A DNA stretch of 64,000 bases from Chryseobacterium sp. MYb264 (GTDB taxonomy: Bacteria > Bacteroidota > Bacteroidia > Flavobacteriales > Weeksellaceae). Each line of letters opens with the position of its first letter. The first letter of the stretch is position 1. Positions 16,487 to 25,642 of the stretch are shown one piece after another. Both the position numbers and the translations under genes were made by a program. A model generated the notes under the pieces. That model did no database searches and was not told where the DNA came from. It was given only the letters and a program-made list of their open reading frames with translations. Location: assembly GCF_035974275.1 (NCBI RefSeq), contig NZ_CP142422.1:2232001-2296000 (forward strand), read 5' to 3'.

Positions 16487-16862
16487 AGATAGTCAAGATC
16501 TGCGGGAAATAGAAACAATAGCATTCGGGATCAGTTCCAAAACTTGGGGAGAAATTGTTTAGATGTATTTTTTGCCACAAATGCACCAATATTTTTATTT
16601 CCCACGGATTTTCACAGATGATGCTGCTGATCTATTTTTGCTTAATCTTAGTAATCTTTTATCAGTATAACGGCTTGGTCATACTTAAAACGGAAGTTGT
16701 CAAAAAAATTGGTGAGGCTTTGTGTTCACTATGTAAAGTGTAAGGAAAAGAATCTGCATCATTCGCAAAATCTGCGAGAGCAAAAAATTTCATCTTACAT
16801 GATCTAAACTTTTTTGCCTGGTCCCAACTTTTGTACTTGATTCAGCATTCGTGCATTGGCGG
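16487..16862. repeat. Dispersed non-coding repeat (family R1), uninterrupted copy
   Basis: The 16244-16863 gap holds no gene. From 16558 to 16842 it matches 42278-42764 over its whole length apart from a MITE in the latter (shared landmarks: TTTAGATGTATTTTTTGCCA, AAAACGG, TATGTAAAGTGTAAGG, TGCAAAATCT-like, CTTTTGTACTTGATT). Its left flank with GGGAGAAATTGTTTAG and TTTCCCACGGATT also recurs in reverse at 58310-58432. Short reading frames inside are not conserved between copies, so it is not coding. Confidence 0.8.
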
Positions 16863-16863
16863 C

Positions 16864-16899
16864 AAAAAAATCCCCACATCTACAGATGAGGGGAAATTT
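16864..16899 (-). terminator. Terminator of malate dehydrogenase gene
   Basis: Stem TCCCC-ACATCT / AGATG-AGGGGA with a T-run on the minus strand, 22 bases beyond the mdh stop codon. Confidence 0.8.
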
Positions 16900-16920
16900 T
16901 ATTTATTATAAAGCTTTTAA

Positions 16921-17847
16921 TTAAAACTTCAAATCACCATTAACCTCTCTTACCGCTTTTGCAGCTTCAGCAAATTTCAATTGCTCATCCGCAGTTAATG
17001 TAATGTTTACGATTTTCTCAACACCGTTTGCTCCGATAATAGCAGGAACCCCCAGGCAGATATCATTTTGTCCGTATTCACCTTCAAGCATTAAAGAACA
17101 AGGGATCATTTTCTTCTGGTCGCAAGCAATTGCCTGAACCATTACAGAAACAGCTGCACCTGGCGCATACCAAGCAGAAGTTCCTAATAATTTCGTAAGC
17201 GTTGCACCTCCTACTTTAGTTTCTTCAATTACATATTTTTGTTGCTCTTCATCAAGGAACTCAGTTACAGGAACTCCGTTTCTTGTTGCTTTGCTCAATA
17301 AAGGAAGCATCCCTGTATCACTGTGAGCGGCGATTACCATTCCGTCTACGTCAGAAATCGGAGCTTCTAAAGCCTCAGCCAATCTGTATTTGAATCTTGC
17401 AGAATCCAGTGCACCCCCCATTCCAATGATTTTATGCTTAGGCAGTCCTGAAGTTTTGTGTACCAAATAAGCCATTGTATCCATTGGGTTAGAAACCACG
17501 ATGATAATTACTTCCGGAGAATGTTTTACCAAGTTAGCCGTAACCTCTTTTACGATACCTGCATTAATCCCGATAAGCTCTTCTCTGGTCATTCCCGGTT
17601 TTCTTGGAATTCCTGAGGTGATAACAGCTACATGAGAACCAGCGGTTTTGCTGTAATCTCCTGTTGTTCCCGTAATTTGTGTATCAAATCCGTTTAAAGA
17701 TGCTGTCTGCATTAAATCCATTGCTTTTCCTTCAGCAAATCCTTCTTTAATATCTACTAAAACGACTTCTGAACAGAAGTTTTTCATGGCAATATATTCC
17801 GCACAGCTAGCCCCTACAGCGCCCGCTCCTACTACAGTTACTTTCAT
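16921..17847 (-). CDS. mdh: Malate dehydrogenase
   Basis: 308 residues. The NAD-binding loop GAGAVG is at 7-12 and the acidic D32 selects NAD. Substrate-binding R82 and R88 (PRKPGMTREEL), N120, D148/R151 (LDSARF) and catalytic H175 (AAHSDTG) are all present. This is the LDH-like prokaryotic MDH, oxidising malate to oxaloacetate in the TCA cycle. Some sites differ from the common form (GMGGALDSA for GMAGVLDSA, AAHSDTGMLPL for GGHGDTMVPL); whether this affects kinetics is unknown. Monocistronic, with its own terminator. Confidence 0.95.
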   Translation of the reverse strand: MKVTVVGAGAVGASCAEYIAMKNFCSEVVLVDIKEGFAEGKAMDLMQTASLNGFDTQITGTTGDYSKTAGSHVAVITSGIPRKPGMTREELIGINAGIVKEVTANLVKHSPEVIIIVVSNPMDTMAYLVHKTSGLPKHKIIGMGGALDSARFKYRLAEALEAPISDVDGMVIAAHSDTGMLPLLSKATRNGVPVTEFLDEEQQKYVIEETKVGGATLTKLLGTSAWYAPGAAVSVMVQAIACDQKKMIPCSLMLEGEYGQNDICLGVPAIIGANGVEKIVNITLTADEQLKFAEAAKAVREVNGDLKF

Positions 17848-17907
17848 TTGATTTATTTTTTAATTATTTTTTAGTTTAGTTTTAATTTGAAAACTCTCAA
17901 ATTTAAC

Positions 17908-17941
17908 AATTCCCGAAAAATTGAGCAATTTTTCGGGAATT
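17908..17941 (-). terminator. Terminator of the phytochrome operon
   Basis: Perfect 16-bp stem AATTCCCGAAAAATTG / CAATTTTTCGGGAATT with a two-base loop, 43 bases beyond the heme oxygenase stop. Confidence 0.85.
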
Positions 17942-17983
17942 TAATTGTATATAAAACGAATGTTTAATGTTTTTTTAAGAAAA

Positions 17984-18535
17984 CTAGTTCACGTTTAATA
18001 GAAACGAGTATAGTTTTTTAGCTCCTGAAAGTACTTCATTATAGTTCTCTTCACTAACTTCGGTATCCAGAACCTCTTTAAAGTTTTTCCACATTGGCCC
18101 TGTATTTTCCTGATAACATCCGAAGAAATTGAACGTTACACTATCAAAACCTTCTGTTTTAGAAAGCTGCTTAGCGATTACGTTTCCACCTAAAGTAGAA
18201 CCTTCAATCACATACATGGCTCCTAATGCTTCATGCTCGTTCCCAAATTCCAGCGGATGCGAAGGAGTTCTGTTTTCCAAAGCCAAACTTGCCAGGTCTT
18301 TCTCAATTAAAGGAAGTTTTTTTCTTTCGTTTAACTGAAGTTTTTCAGAAAAATTTCCGGAAAGGCTGTTGAATATTTTGTCTTCACTGTGAAGAAGCAT
18401 CAGATAATTGGTATGGATAATTTTTTTATAATCTTCAAGAGTGAAAGTTTTACTAAAAATTTTCTCAGAGTTAAAAAGTTTCTCAGCAGCATCGTGGTAT
18501 TCCGCTGTATTTTGTTTAAGATATTCTGATACCAT
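17984..18535 (-). CDS. bphO: Biliverdin-producing heme oxygenase (BphO type)
   Basis: 183 residues, typical of bacterial heme oxygenases. Proximal heme ligand H14 lies in TAEYHDAAE, and the distal helix signature GAMYVIEGSTLGGNVIAKQL is at about 105-124. It opens heme to biliverdin, CO and iron in the cytoplasm; biliverdin IXa is the chromophore of bacteriophytochromes. The gene is 21 bases downstream of the phytochrome gene on the same strand, so chromophore and apoprotein are made together. A strong terminator closes the operon. Confidence 0.92.
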   Translation of the reverse strand: MVSEYLKQNTAEYHDAAEKLFNSEKIFSKTFTLEDYKKIIHTNYLMLLHSEDKIFNSLSGNFSEKLQLNERKKLPLIEKDLASLALENRTPSHPLEFGNEHEALGAMYVIEGSTLGGNVIAKQLSKTEGFDSVTFNFFGCYQENTGPMWKNFKEVLDTEVSEENYNEVLSGAKKLYSFLLNVN

Positions 18536-18556
18536 AATTATGTTTTAAAAGTTTCC

Positions 18557-20755
18557 TCAAATGTAAGGCTTTTTAAACGTTAAAAAGAAACAAGTTCCTT
18601 CTTTATTGCTTTCATAATCAACATTTCCACCTATTCTTTTCATAATCCGATGGACGATGGAAAGACCGACTCCATTTCCTTTAAACTTTTTTGCATTATC
18701 CATCCTGTTGAATATTTTAAACATCTTATGTTTTTCCTCTTCAGGAATTCCTATTCCGTTGTCAGAAATGCTGTAGATCACCAGGTCACCTTCTATAGAA
18801 CCTTCGATAATGACTTTAGGTTCTTCTTTGTGAGAAGAATATTTCACAGCGTTATTAATAATATTTAAAAATATCTGATGAAGCATGGTCTTATCCGCCA
18901 GAACGTCCGGACAGCCTTTGATCATGATTTCAGTCTTCGGACTTGCGAATGTCATCTTGGCATTTTCAACAATCTTGAGAATGGTAGATTCAGTCGGTAT
19001 GACATCTAACTGTATTTCACTATGTTTAGCTCGGCTCAGCTGCAAAACATCCTGCATCATCACCGCCATATTATCAATTTCTTCAATAATAGAGTTGATT
19101 TTACCTCTGCTTTTTTCCGAACCGTCGGTCAGAGAATTCAGCAGCATCTGGGCATTCAGCTTCATCACGGTTAAGGGTGTTCCCAGATCATGGGAGATGG
19201 TGTAGGAAAAACTGTCCAGCTCTTCATTTACCTCTTTAAGCTCTTCATTAAGCTGCTTAATCACCGTATACTGTTTATGAGAAGTTTCCAGAATAACATC
19301 CCGAATGGCATGCACCGCGCTTATATTTTGGGAATTCCATCTTCTTGAACTTCCTTTGATATTTTCCGTAAAAGCATGAAAAGAGGTACGGGGAGAAACG
19401 ATATGTTTTTCCTCTCCGTTCTGAGAAAATACCCCGATGGTTTTTTCCGGATTTCCCGCCCATTTAATATGTTCATCAAACTCTTTACGGAACCACATGA
19501 GCAACTCATTTTTATCTCTGTCGATAAAATAAATAATGATCCCTGCCGTATCTTCGGTGACCTCCAAATCGTGTCTGTGTTTCTTCAGGAAATTCCGGCT
19601 CACATACATACTTTCCATAGTATTTTCATGCGCCCAGTGAACAATTTTCTCTATCACTGAGGTAGTGGGGGTAATTCCTTCTTTTACAATATACTGATTC
19701 GATATAATGGCCAGACCATCGGCTTCAGGAAGGTCTTTTATTTTAGATTTATTTTCAACTAAAGATTCAAAAAGGGTATTATATTTTAAAAATTCTGATT
19801 TTAGCTCAGACACTTTTTCGGTAAGCGCCAATCGGTAATTCAGTTCTTTTTTAGATTTAAATGAAGAATAAGCATTGGAAGCCAAAGCGGTAAAAATGCC
19901 GGCCTGTACCCTGTCTTCAAGGTCAATATGCTTAGCTTCCGAATTTTGGCAGGTTACCAGCCCCCACAGATGATCTTCAATAATAATGGAAATACTGAAA
20001 CTCGAAGAAGCACCGGAATTTTTGATATACTGCCCATGAATAGGGGACATGGCTCTCGAAGTAGAAAATGTAAGGTCAACCGTTTGATTTTTTCTGCTGA
20101 TTAATCGCACAGGATCAGAATAGACATCGCTGAAAATTCTCTTGCGTTTTTTAAGATACAGTTCACGTGCCTGTCTCGGAATGTCAGATTCGGGATAATG
20201 CAGCCCCATATAGCTTTCCAGCTCGTTATTTGTTCTCTCCGCAATCACTTTTCCGGAACCGTCCATCATGAATTTGTAAATCATCATACGGTCATAATTC
20301 ACAATTTTAGAAAGTGTACTCAGAAGTTGATCCCATATCTCCTGTTCATTATCAATAATATAAAAATTATCATATTTATTGTTGATTCGTTTATACGGAT
20401 TTTCCAGCACTTTTTCAAACTCCAGAAAAATATTTTCTCCTGTTCTGAAAACCGAAAAATGATATTGTTCCTGGTCAATAAAGACCTTGTCAAAATAGGT
20501 AATATTTTCTCTTGAAGTATTGTCTTCCAATGCGATAAATATATCAGATTCAATAATACTTTTAAAGAGTTGGGGAAAATCTGTAATCTTCTTCCCGAAA
20601 AGCAGCTCAAAGTTTTCCAGTTTAAAGATATCCTTTATATTTTCGCTAAAAAAGCTGATGGAGTGAGAAGCTTTGTCAATGCCAATCAAGTAACCAAAAC
20701 TTTGTATGTACCCAGGGATATGGATGGGCTCATCATGACATTCTACAAAATTCAT
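18557..20755 (-). CDS. bphP: Bacteriophytochrome histidine kinase
   Basis: 732 residues with the order PAS (about 5-110), GAF (140-300), PHY (320-495), HisKA (505-575) and HATPase (610-730). Chromophore Cys is C6 in the N-terminal extension (ECHDEPIHIPGYIQ); the DIP motif is at 191-193 (YPESDIPRQAR), SPIH at 237-240 holds the chromophore His, and the PHY tongue PRTSF is at 455-459. Phosphoacceptor H522 is in TISHDLGTPL. It should sense red/far-red light through biliverdin and autophosphorylate. No response regulator is next to it, so the partner is elsewhere. Co-transcribed with the heme oxygenase gene. Confidence 0.95.
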   Translation of the reverse strand: MNFVECHDEPIHIPGYIQSFGYLIGIDKASHSISFFSENIKDIFKLENFELLFGKKITDFPQLFKSIIESDIFIALEDNTSRENITYFDKVFIDQEQYHFSVFRTGENIFLEFEKVLENPYKRINNKYDNFYIIDNEQEIWDQLLSTLSKIVNYDRMMIYKFMMDGSGKVIAERTNNELESYMGLHYPESDIPRQARELYLKKRKRIFSDVYSDPVRLISRKNQTVDLTFSTSRAMSPIHGQYIKNSGASSSFSISIIIEDHLWGLVTCQNSEAKHIDLEDRVQAGIFTALASNAYSSFKSKKELNYRLALTEKVSELKSEFLKYNTLFESLVENKSKIKDLPEADGLAIISNQYIVKEGITPTTSVIEKIVHWAHENTMESMYVSRNFLKKHRHDLEVTEDTAGIIIYFIDRDKNELLMWFRKEFDEHIKWAGNPEKTIGVFSQNGEEKHIVSPRTSFHAFTENIKGSSRRWNSQNISAVHAIRDVILETSHKQYTVIKQLNEELKEVNEELDSFSYTISHDLGTPLTVMKLNAQMLLNSLTDGSEKSRGKINSIIEEIDNMAVMMQDVLQLSRAKHSEIQLDVIPTESTILKIVENAKMTFASPKTEIMIKGCPDVLADKTMLHQIFLNIINNAVKYSSHKEEPKVIIEGSIEGDLVIYSISDNGIGIPEEEKHKMFKIFNRMDNAKKFKGNGVGLSIVHRIMKRIGGNVDYESNKEGTCFFLTFKKPYI

Positions 20756-21136
20756 ACGTTTATTATAACTATCAAATATAACGCTTTTTTACCTGTCATA
20801 GTACTTTTGTGGTATTTAAATTAAGAAACCTTTACCCCGCGCAGGTTTCAGAAATACTAAAATGAAAAATTCCAAATTTTAGCCTCTCATATTTCACCAT
20901 TTCATTTCCATAACTTCAGTTTTAATTAAAATTTAAGAAAAATTCACTCTTTTTTTTAAGAAAATGAATCATTATGATTTAATACATAAAACCCTATTAT
21001 TAATTAAAATTATTCTATTAATTAAACAAAATTTATTAAATTTATATCACCCAATTATGAAAATATTTAATCTTATTAAAAAAACAAGACTCGCTTTTTC
21101 AATAAAATCACATGATTAACCAAAAACAATATTACT
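20756..21136. other. Divergent intergenic region between phytochrome and amidase genes
   Basis: 381 bases, very AT-rich, must contain two opposite promoters. A short hairpin GAAACCT / AGGTTTC (20825-20849) is the only obvious structure. No open frame of interest. Confidence 0.6.
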
Positions 21137-22183
21137 ATGAAAAAATTTCCTTTAATTCTTTTTTCACTTATTCTTTCCATAGGAATCTGGAGCGAATACG
21201 AAGCCTGCACGAGAGTCGTCTATAAAGGTCCTGAAAATACCGTACTTACAGCCCGTTCTATGGACTGGCGGGATGAAATACCTGCTAATATCTGGGTATT
21301 TCCAAAAGGAATGGATCGCAACGGACAGGTTGGCCCGCGTTCCGAAAAATGGAAATCCAAGTACGGAAGTGTGATCAGCAGCTCTTGGGATATCGCTTCT
21401 TCAGATGGAATGAATGAGAAAGGACTGGTCGCCAATCTTCTATGGCTTGGTGAATCCGAATATCCTAAATTTGACCCGAAAAGAGGAAAAAAGGGAATTG
21501 CCATTTCTCTGTGGGCGCAGTATTTCCTTGATAATTTCGCAACCGTGAAAGAAGCTGTAGATAATGTTTCCAAAGAACCTTTTGTGATTGTCAGCGATTA
21601 TATTCCGGGGACCGAAAGATTTACCACCGTTCATCTTTCTATATCAGATGCTTCGGGAGATAATGCAGTGTTTGAATATATTAAAGGAAAACTGGTCGTT
21701 CACCACTCTTCTGACTATAATGTAATGACCAATTCACCCGTTTTTGAAGATCAATTAGCCTTAAATAATTATTGGAAAGGAATTCCCGGAACTGTTATGC
21801 TTCCCGGTACTAACCGTGCAGCCGACCGTTTTGTGAGAGCCTCTTATTACATCAATGCTATTCCGCAGACTTCGGATACGAGAAAAGCCGTGGCCAGTGT
21901 ATTCAGTGTGATCAGAAACTGCTCCGTTCCTTACGGAATTTCTTCAGAAACAGAACCTAATATTTCTTCCACAAGATGGCGCTCCGTTTCGGATCAGAAA
22001 AACCTGACCTATTACTTTGAAACTGTTTTCACGCCAAATACCTTCTGGGTTGATCTTAAGGAATTTGACCTGAGCCCGAAAGGCAAAGTAATGAAACTGG
22101 ATCTCAGCAATTACCAGACGTACAACGGAAAAGCCAATACCAGCTTTAAAGAATCTGAACCTTTCAAGTTCTTAGGACTTTAG
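21137..22183 (+). CDS. Secreted Ntn-hydrolase, choloylglycine hydrolase/penicillin V acylase family
   Basis: 348 residues. A signal peptide ends at A23, exposing the catalytic Cys24 (EACTRVVYKG), exactly as required for an N-terminal nucleophile enzyme. Other family marks are RSMDWRDEIPANIWVFPKG (Arg and Asp of the active site), VANLLWLGESEYP and YNVMTNSPVFEDQL (Asn). It cleaves linear C-N amide bonds such as those in N-acyl amino acids, penicillin V or N-acyl homoserine lactones; which one cannot be told. It heads a same-strand group with a porin, a dicarboxylate carrier and SdhCAB, which suggests an acyl-amino-acid or related substrate, an inference from context. Confidence 0.88.
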   Translation: MKKFPLILFSLILSIGIWSEYEACTRVVYKGPENTVLTARSMDWRDEIPANIWVFPKGMDRNGQVGPRSEKWKSKYGSVISSSWDIASSDGMNEKGLVANLLWLGESEYPKFDPKRGKKGIAISLWAQYFLDNFATVKEAVDNVSKEPFVIVSDYIPGTERFTTVHLSISDASGDNAVFEYIKGKLVVHHSSDYNVMTNSPVFEDQLALNNYWKGIPGTVMLPGTNRAADRFVRASYYINAIPQTSDTRKAVASVFSVIRNCSVPYGISSETEPNISSTRWRSVSDQKNLTYYFETVFTPNTFWVDLKEFDLSPKGKVMKLDLSNYQTYNGKANTSFKESEPFKFLGL

Positions 22184-22226
22184 CAGCTGAAAAAGCCTCT
22201 CTTACACCCTCTCAAAAATATAAACT

Positions 22227-23381
22227 ATGACTTTTTACGACATCATAAAGAGAACAGTTCTCTTTTGCCTCATCGTATCCGGTCTTTCCCTGTTTGCACA
22301 GATACCGGATACCCTGAAAGCAAAACAGGAAGAGGAGGTTAAATACCCTCAACTTCAGATCAAAGGGCTTTTTCAGGCGAGGTATCTCGTGGGAATGACC
22401 AAAGATGTGGATGTGAACGGGCTTCATCATACGGATGACAGCGGAACGGACAATAATTTCATGATCAAATATATGAGGGTTCAGATGCGGGCGCAGATCA
22501 GCAAAAGAACCGAAGTCGTTGTTCTCGCCAATCTTGCCGATTTTAAAAATGATCCGAAATCCCGAGTGCTGGAAAATGCTTATTTAAAATATACCTTCAA
22601 TCCTAAACTAGCCATTACCGTTGGGCAATTCAGACCCTGGTTCGGGATTGAAGAAACCTACCCTATCGATATTATCAAGTCGCTGGACTGGTCGAATCAA
22701 TATACTGAATTCGGAAAATTGGGCTGGACAAGCTTTCAGATCGGAATGTCGGCCACCGGGCAACTGGAATTGGGAGAAATCCCGTTTCAGTATGCGGTTT
22801 CTGTGGTGAACGGAAACGGAAAAAATCAGGTAAATGATAATGATAATGGAAAGCAATATTCTACGAGACTCGTTTTTGGTCTTTCTAAAAAATATAACTT
22901 AAATCTTGGTTTAAATGGCGGTGCAGGAGAGGTTTTCAGCAAAAAAGTCTATGCTTTGGGAGTTGACTTAAGTTCGCTGATCCACTTTGATTCCAAATGG
23001 AGCTTGGATATGCAGCTGGAAGCGAAACAGGCAACCAACCATCCGCTTTATTTTGCGGTAGCTCCTGAACTCAGACCTAATACCCCCGATGAATATCTGA
23101 TTCGCGGAGCTTATTTCCTGCCGAATGTGCGGTATGAAATCAATCATAAGAACCTCAGCGCTTTTGAATTATCCTGCCGTTACGAATATTTAGATACCAA
23201 TTTCAGGCTGAACTCCAATCCCAGGCAGACCATCACGCCAATGTTCGGTCTCGAATTTTTAAAGAATTACGGGGCAAGAATTCAGCTGGGTGTGCAGTTC
23301 GACCGTTACAAACATCAGGTGGAAAATACCACTCAATACAACAACAATCTGTTCATTGTACAAGTACAAAGTAGATTTTAA
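22227..23381 (+). CDS. Outer-membrane porin (phosphate-selective porin O/P-like)
   Basis: 384 residues with a signal peptide (to about residue 25, FAQ) and alternating amphipathic strands ending in an aromatic C-terminus (VQVQSRF), the outer-membrane beta-barrel signal. The segment KYMRVQMRAQISKRTEVVVLA followed by VGQFRPWFGIEETYP is typical of the OprO/OprP-like porins of Bacteroidota. Likely passes small anions such as carboxylates or phosphate. It lies 43 bases after the amidase gene and 19 bases before the dicarboxylate transporter gene, so it probably feeds that carrier. Confidence 0.85.
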   Translation: MTFYDIIKRTVLFCLIVSGLSLFAQIPDTLKAKQEEEVKYPQLQIKGLFQARYLVGMTKDVDVNGLHHTDDSGTDNNFMIKYMRVQMRAQISKRTEVVVLANLADFKNDPKSRVLENAYLKYTFNPKLAITVGQFRPWFGIEETYPIDIIKSLDWSNQYTEFGKLGWTSFQIGMSATGQLELGEIPFQYAVSVVNGNGKNQVNDNDNGKQYSTRLVFGLSKKYNLNLGLNGGAGEVFSKKVYALGVDLSSLIHFDSKWSLDMQLEAKQATNHPLYFAVAPELRPNTPDEYLIRGAYFLPNVRYEINHKNLSAFELSCRYEYLDTNFRLNSNPRQTITPMFGLEFLKNYGARIQLGVQFDRYKHQVENTTQYNNNLFIVQVQSRF

Positions 23382-23400
23382 ACCCTAAAAGCCAAATATT

Positions 23401-24831
23401 ATGAAAGAAATTAATATTAAAGCAGTCGCCATTACCTTTGCTATTGCTCTTATCATATGGTTTATTCCTGCTCCGGAGGGCGTTACAGAAAATGCTTGGC
23501 ATTTATTTGCCATTTTTGCAGCTACCATTTTGGGAATTATCTTAAAAGCGGCTCCCATGGGAACCATGTGTATGATGGCCATAGGATTCACCGCACTCAC
23601 CCAGGTTGTGGCTCCCGGAGATGCAGGAAAGTCCATCACCAAGGCTCTTTCCGGATTTGGTGATAAAGTGATCTGGCTGATCGGGATTTCCTTTTTTATC
23701 GCCCGTGGGTTCATCAAAACAGGATTGGGAAACCGAATTGCCTTTCTTTTCATCAGAGTATTCGGAAAAAGTTCACTAGGTCTGGCGTATGGTTTAGGCT
23801 TAGCCGATGTTTGCTTGGCTCCTGCCATTCCGAGTAATACGGCAAGAGGTGGTGGTATTATTTATCCTATCATGAAATCGATGGCGATCAGCTTTGATTC
23901 CGTTCCTGACAAACCGGAAACACATAGAAAATTAGGATCTTATTTAACACTGAACAGCTATTATATGAACCTCATCGCATCTTCCATGTTCCTCACGGGA
24001 ACGGCGAGTAACCCGATGTGTCAGAAGTTTGCAGCCAATTTGGGGATTAATATCACATGGATGTCATGGGCAGCGGCTGGCTTCGTCCCGGGACTGGTGG
24101 CTTTCTTCGTAGTTCCCTTGGTTTTATACAAATTATATCCGCCTGAACTTAAGAAAACGGGTGACGCACCTAAAATGGCCGCACAGAAATTAAAAGAGAT
24201 GGGACCAATTTCGAAAAATGAATGGCTGATGCTATTGGCTTTCTTCATCTTACTGGCTTTATGGATTTTTGGCAGCGCCTTATCCATCGATGCCACAACA
24301 ACAGCTTTTATTGGGTTAACATTGCTTTTATTAACTTCTGTTTTAACCTGGGAAGACGTAAAATCCGAAAAAGGAGCCTGGGATACCATCGTTTGGTTTG
24401 CCGTGCTGGTGATGATGGCGAGCTCGCTTAATGAATTAGGCTTTATCGGCTGGTTTAGCGATTTAATTAAAGAAAAAATTGGTGGTATGACCTGGACGGT
24501 AGCATTTCCCGTGATTATTCTCGTCTACTTTTTCAGTCATTATATTTTTGCGAGTGCCACGGCTCATGTAGCTGCGATGTATGCTGCCTTGTTAAGTGTC
24601 GGAATCGCGGTAGGCATTCCTCCCATGCTACTAGCAATGATGCTCGGATTTCTGGGTTCGATCTATGGAGTGTTAACCCATTACGGTCACGGTCCGGCTC
24701 CTGTATTTTTCGGAAGCGGATATGTTGACCTGAAAGCCTGGTGGCTTCGGGGTCTGGAAATAGGAGTCGTCCTGCTGATTATCTACATGGGTGTTGGCGG
24801 ACTTTGGATGAAAATCCTGGGGTATTATTAG
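23401..24831 (+). CDS. DASS family sodium:dicarboxylate/anion symporter
   Basis: 476 residues with about 11-13 membrane segments. The two SNT/SAT substrate motifs of the DASS family are visible: IPSNTARGG (about 143-151) and FASATAHVAAMY (about 380). This matches the CitT/2-oxoglutarate-malate translocator branch, which moves C4/C5 dicarboxylates such as succinate, malate, fumarate or 2-oxoglutarate across the inner membrane. The downstream sdhCAB genes oxidise succinate, supporting succinate as a substrate, although exchange modes are also known in this family. Confidence 0.9.
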   Translation: MKEINIKAVAITFAIALIIWFIPAPEGVTENAWHLFAIFAATILGIILKAAPMGTMCMMAIGFTALTQVVAPGDAGKSITKALSGFGDKVIWLIGISFFIARGFIKTGLGNRIAFLFIRVFGKSSLGLAYGLGLADVCLAPAIPSNTARGGGIIYPIMKSMAISFDSVPDKPETHRKLGSYLTLNSYYMNLIASSMFLTGTASNPMCQKFAANLGINITWMSWAAAGFVPGLVAFFVVPLVLYKLYPPELKKTGDAPKMAAQKLKEMGPISKNEWLMLLAFFILLALWIFGSALSIDATTTAFIGLTLLLLTSVLTWEDVKSEKGAWDTIVWFAVLVMMASSLNELGFIGWFSDLIKEKIGGMTWTVAFPVIILVYFFSHYIFASATAHVAAMYAALLSVGIAVGIPPMLLAMMLGFLGSIYGVLTHYGHGPAPVFFGSGYVDLKAWWLRGLEIGVVLLIIYMGVGGLWMKILGYY

Positions 24832-24957
24832 GGGCAGGAGGCTGGAAGCTTGATGCAGTTCATGTATTATTTTTTTTAAATCTTACCTATTAGGTTTAAT
24901 TAAAATAGCATCATGAATATGAGCCAATCAAACCTCCAGCTTCCAGCCCTCATTTAA
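24832..24957. repeat. Dispersed purine/pyrimidine-arm intergenic repeat, copy 2
   Basis: The clearest copy: arms GGCTGGAAGCT (24840-24850) and AGCTTCCAGCC (24938-24948) are a perfect 11-bp inverted repeat separated by an AT-rich centre of 87 bases. It begins immediately after the transporter stop codon and ends shortly before sdhC. Confidence 0.65.
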
Positions 24958-24974
24958 CGTAAAAATAAAAAGCC

Positions 24975-25631
24975 ATGCTGTCTACCTTATCAAGAAAAAT
25001 ACTGATGTGCCTCACCGGCTTATTCCTGAGCTTCTTTCTGCTGATTCATTTTCTCGGAAATCTTCAGCTGTTTTTACCTCAGGAACAGGCGCATCTTCAG
25101 TTTAATGCCTATTCGCATTTTTTATCAGGAAATATCGTGATCAAAATTGTTTCTTACGTGTTGTATGCAAGTATTATCCTTCATGCAGCAGATGGATTAA
25201 TGCTTACCTTAAAAAATAAAAAATCTGGAGCTAATTATCAATCTGACAGACGCGGAAGAGCCAGCAAATGGTATTCCCGAAACATGGGAATTTTGGGGAC
25301 ATTACTATTGATATTTTTGGTAATTCATTTTCAGAATTTCTGGTATGTCTACAAATTCGGCAATCCTCCTTTGGACGAGAACGGAAATAAAGACCTTTTC
25401 ATTTTAGTCGTAAATGTCTTTAAAGAATGGTGGTATGTTCTTATTTATATCCTTTCTATGGTGGCGTTGTGCTATCATTTAATCCACGGTATTCACAGTG
25501 CCGCCAGGACGCTGGGCTTGTTTCATCCAAAGTTTGTAAAAGGCTTTAAAACCGTTGGAATTGCTTATTCGATTATGATCAGTGTAGGATTTGCCTTGAT
25601 GCCTGTTTATGTATTCTTCACTTACCGTTAA
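24975..25631 (+). CDS. sdhC: Succinate dehydrogenase/fumarate reductase cytochrome b subunit
   Basis: 218 residues with five membrane segments, the di-heme type B subunit used by Bacteroidota. Histidines likely to bind heme occur in [36 protein letters not shown] and [15 protein letters not shown]. It anchors the SdhAB dimer to the inner membrane and passes electrons to or from menaquinone. It is the first gene of the sdhCAB group, 12 bases before sdhA. Confidence 0.93.
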   Translation: MLSTLSRKILMCLTGLFLSFFLLIHFLGNLQLFLPQEQAHLQFNAYSHFLSGNIVIKIVSYVLYASIILHAADGLMLTLKNKKSGANYQSDRRGRASKWYSRNMGILGTLLLIFLVIHFQNFWYVYKFGNPPLDENGNKDLFILVVNVFKEWWYVLIYILSMVALCYHLIHGIHSAARTLGLFHPKFVKGFKTVGIAYSIMISVGFALMPVYVFFTYR

Positions 25632-25642
25632 AATGCACAATT

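Noticed and set aside
16555..16743. 62-codon frame in the R1 repeat
   Set aside because: Frame is not kept in the second copy at 42278.
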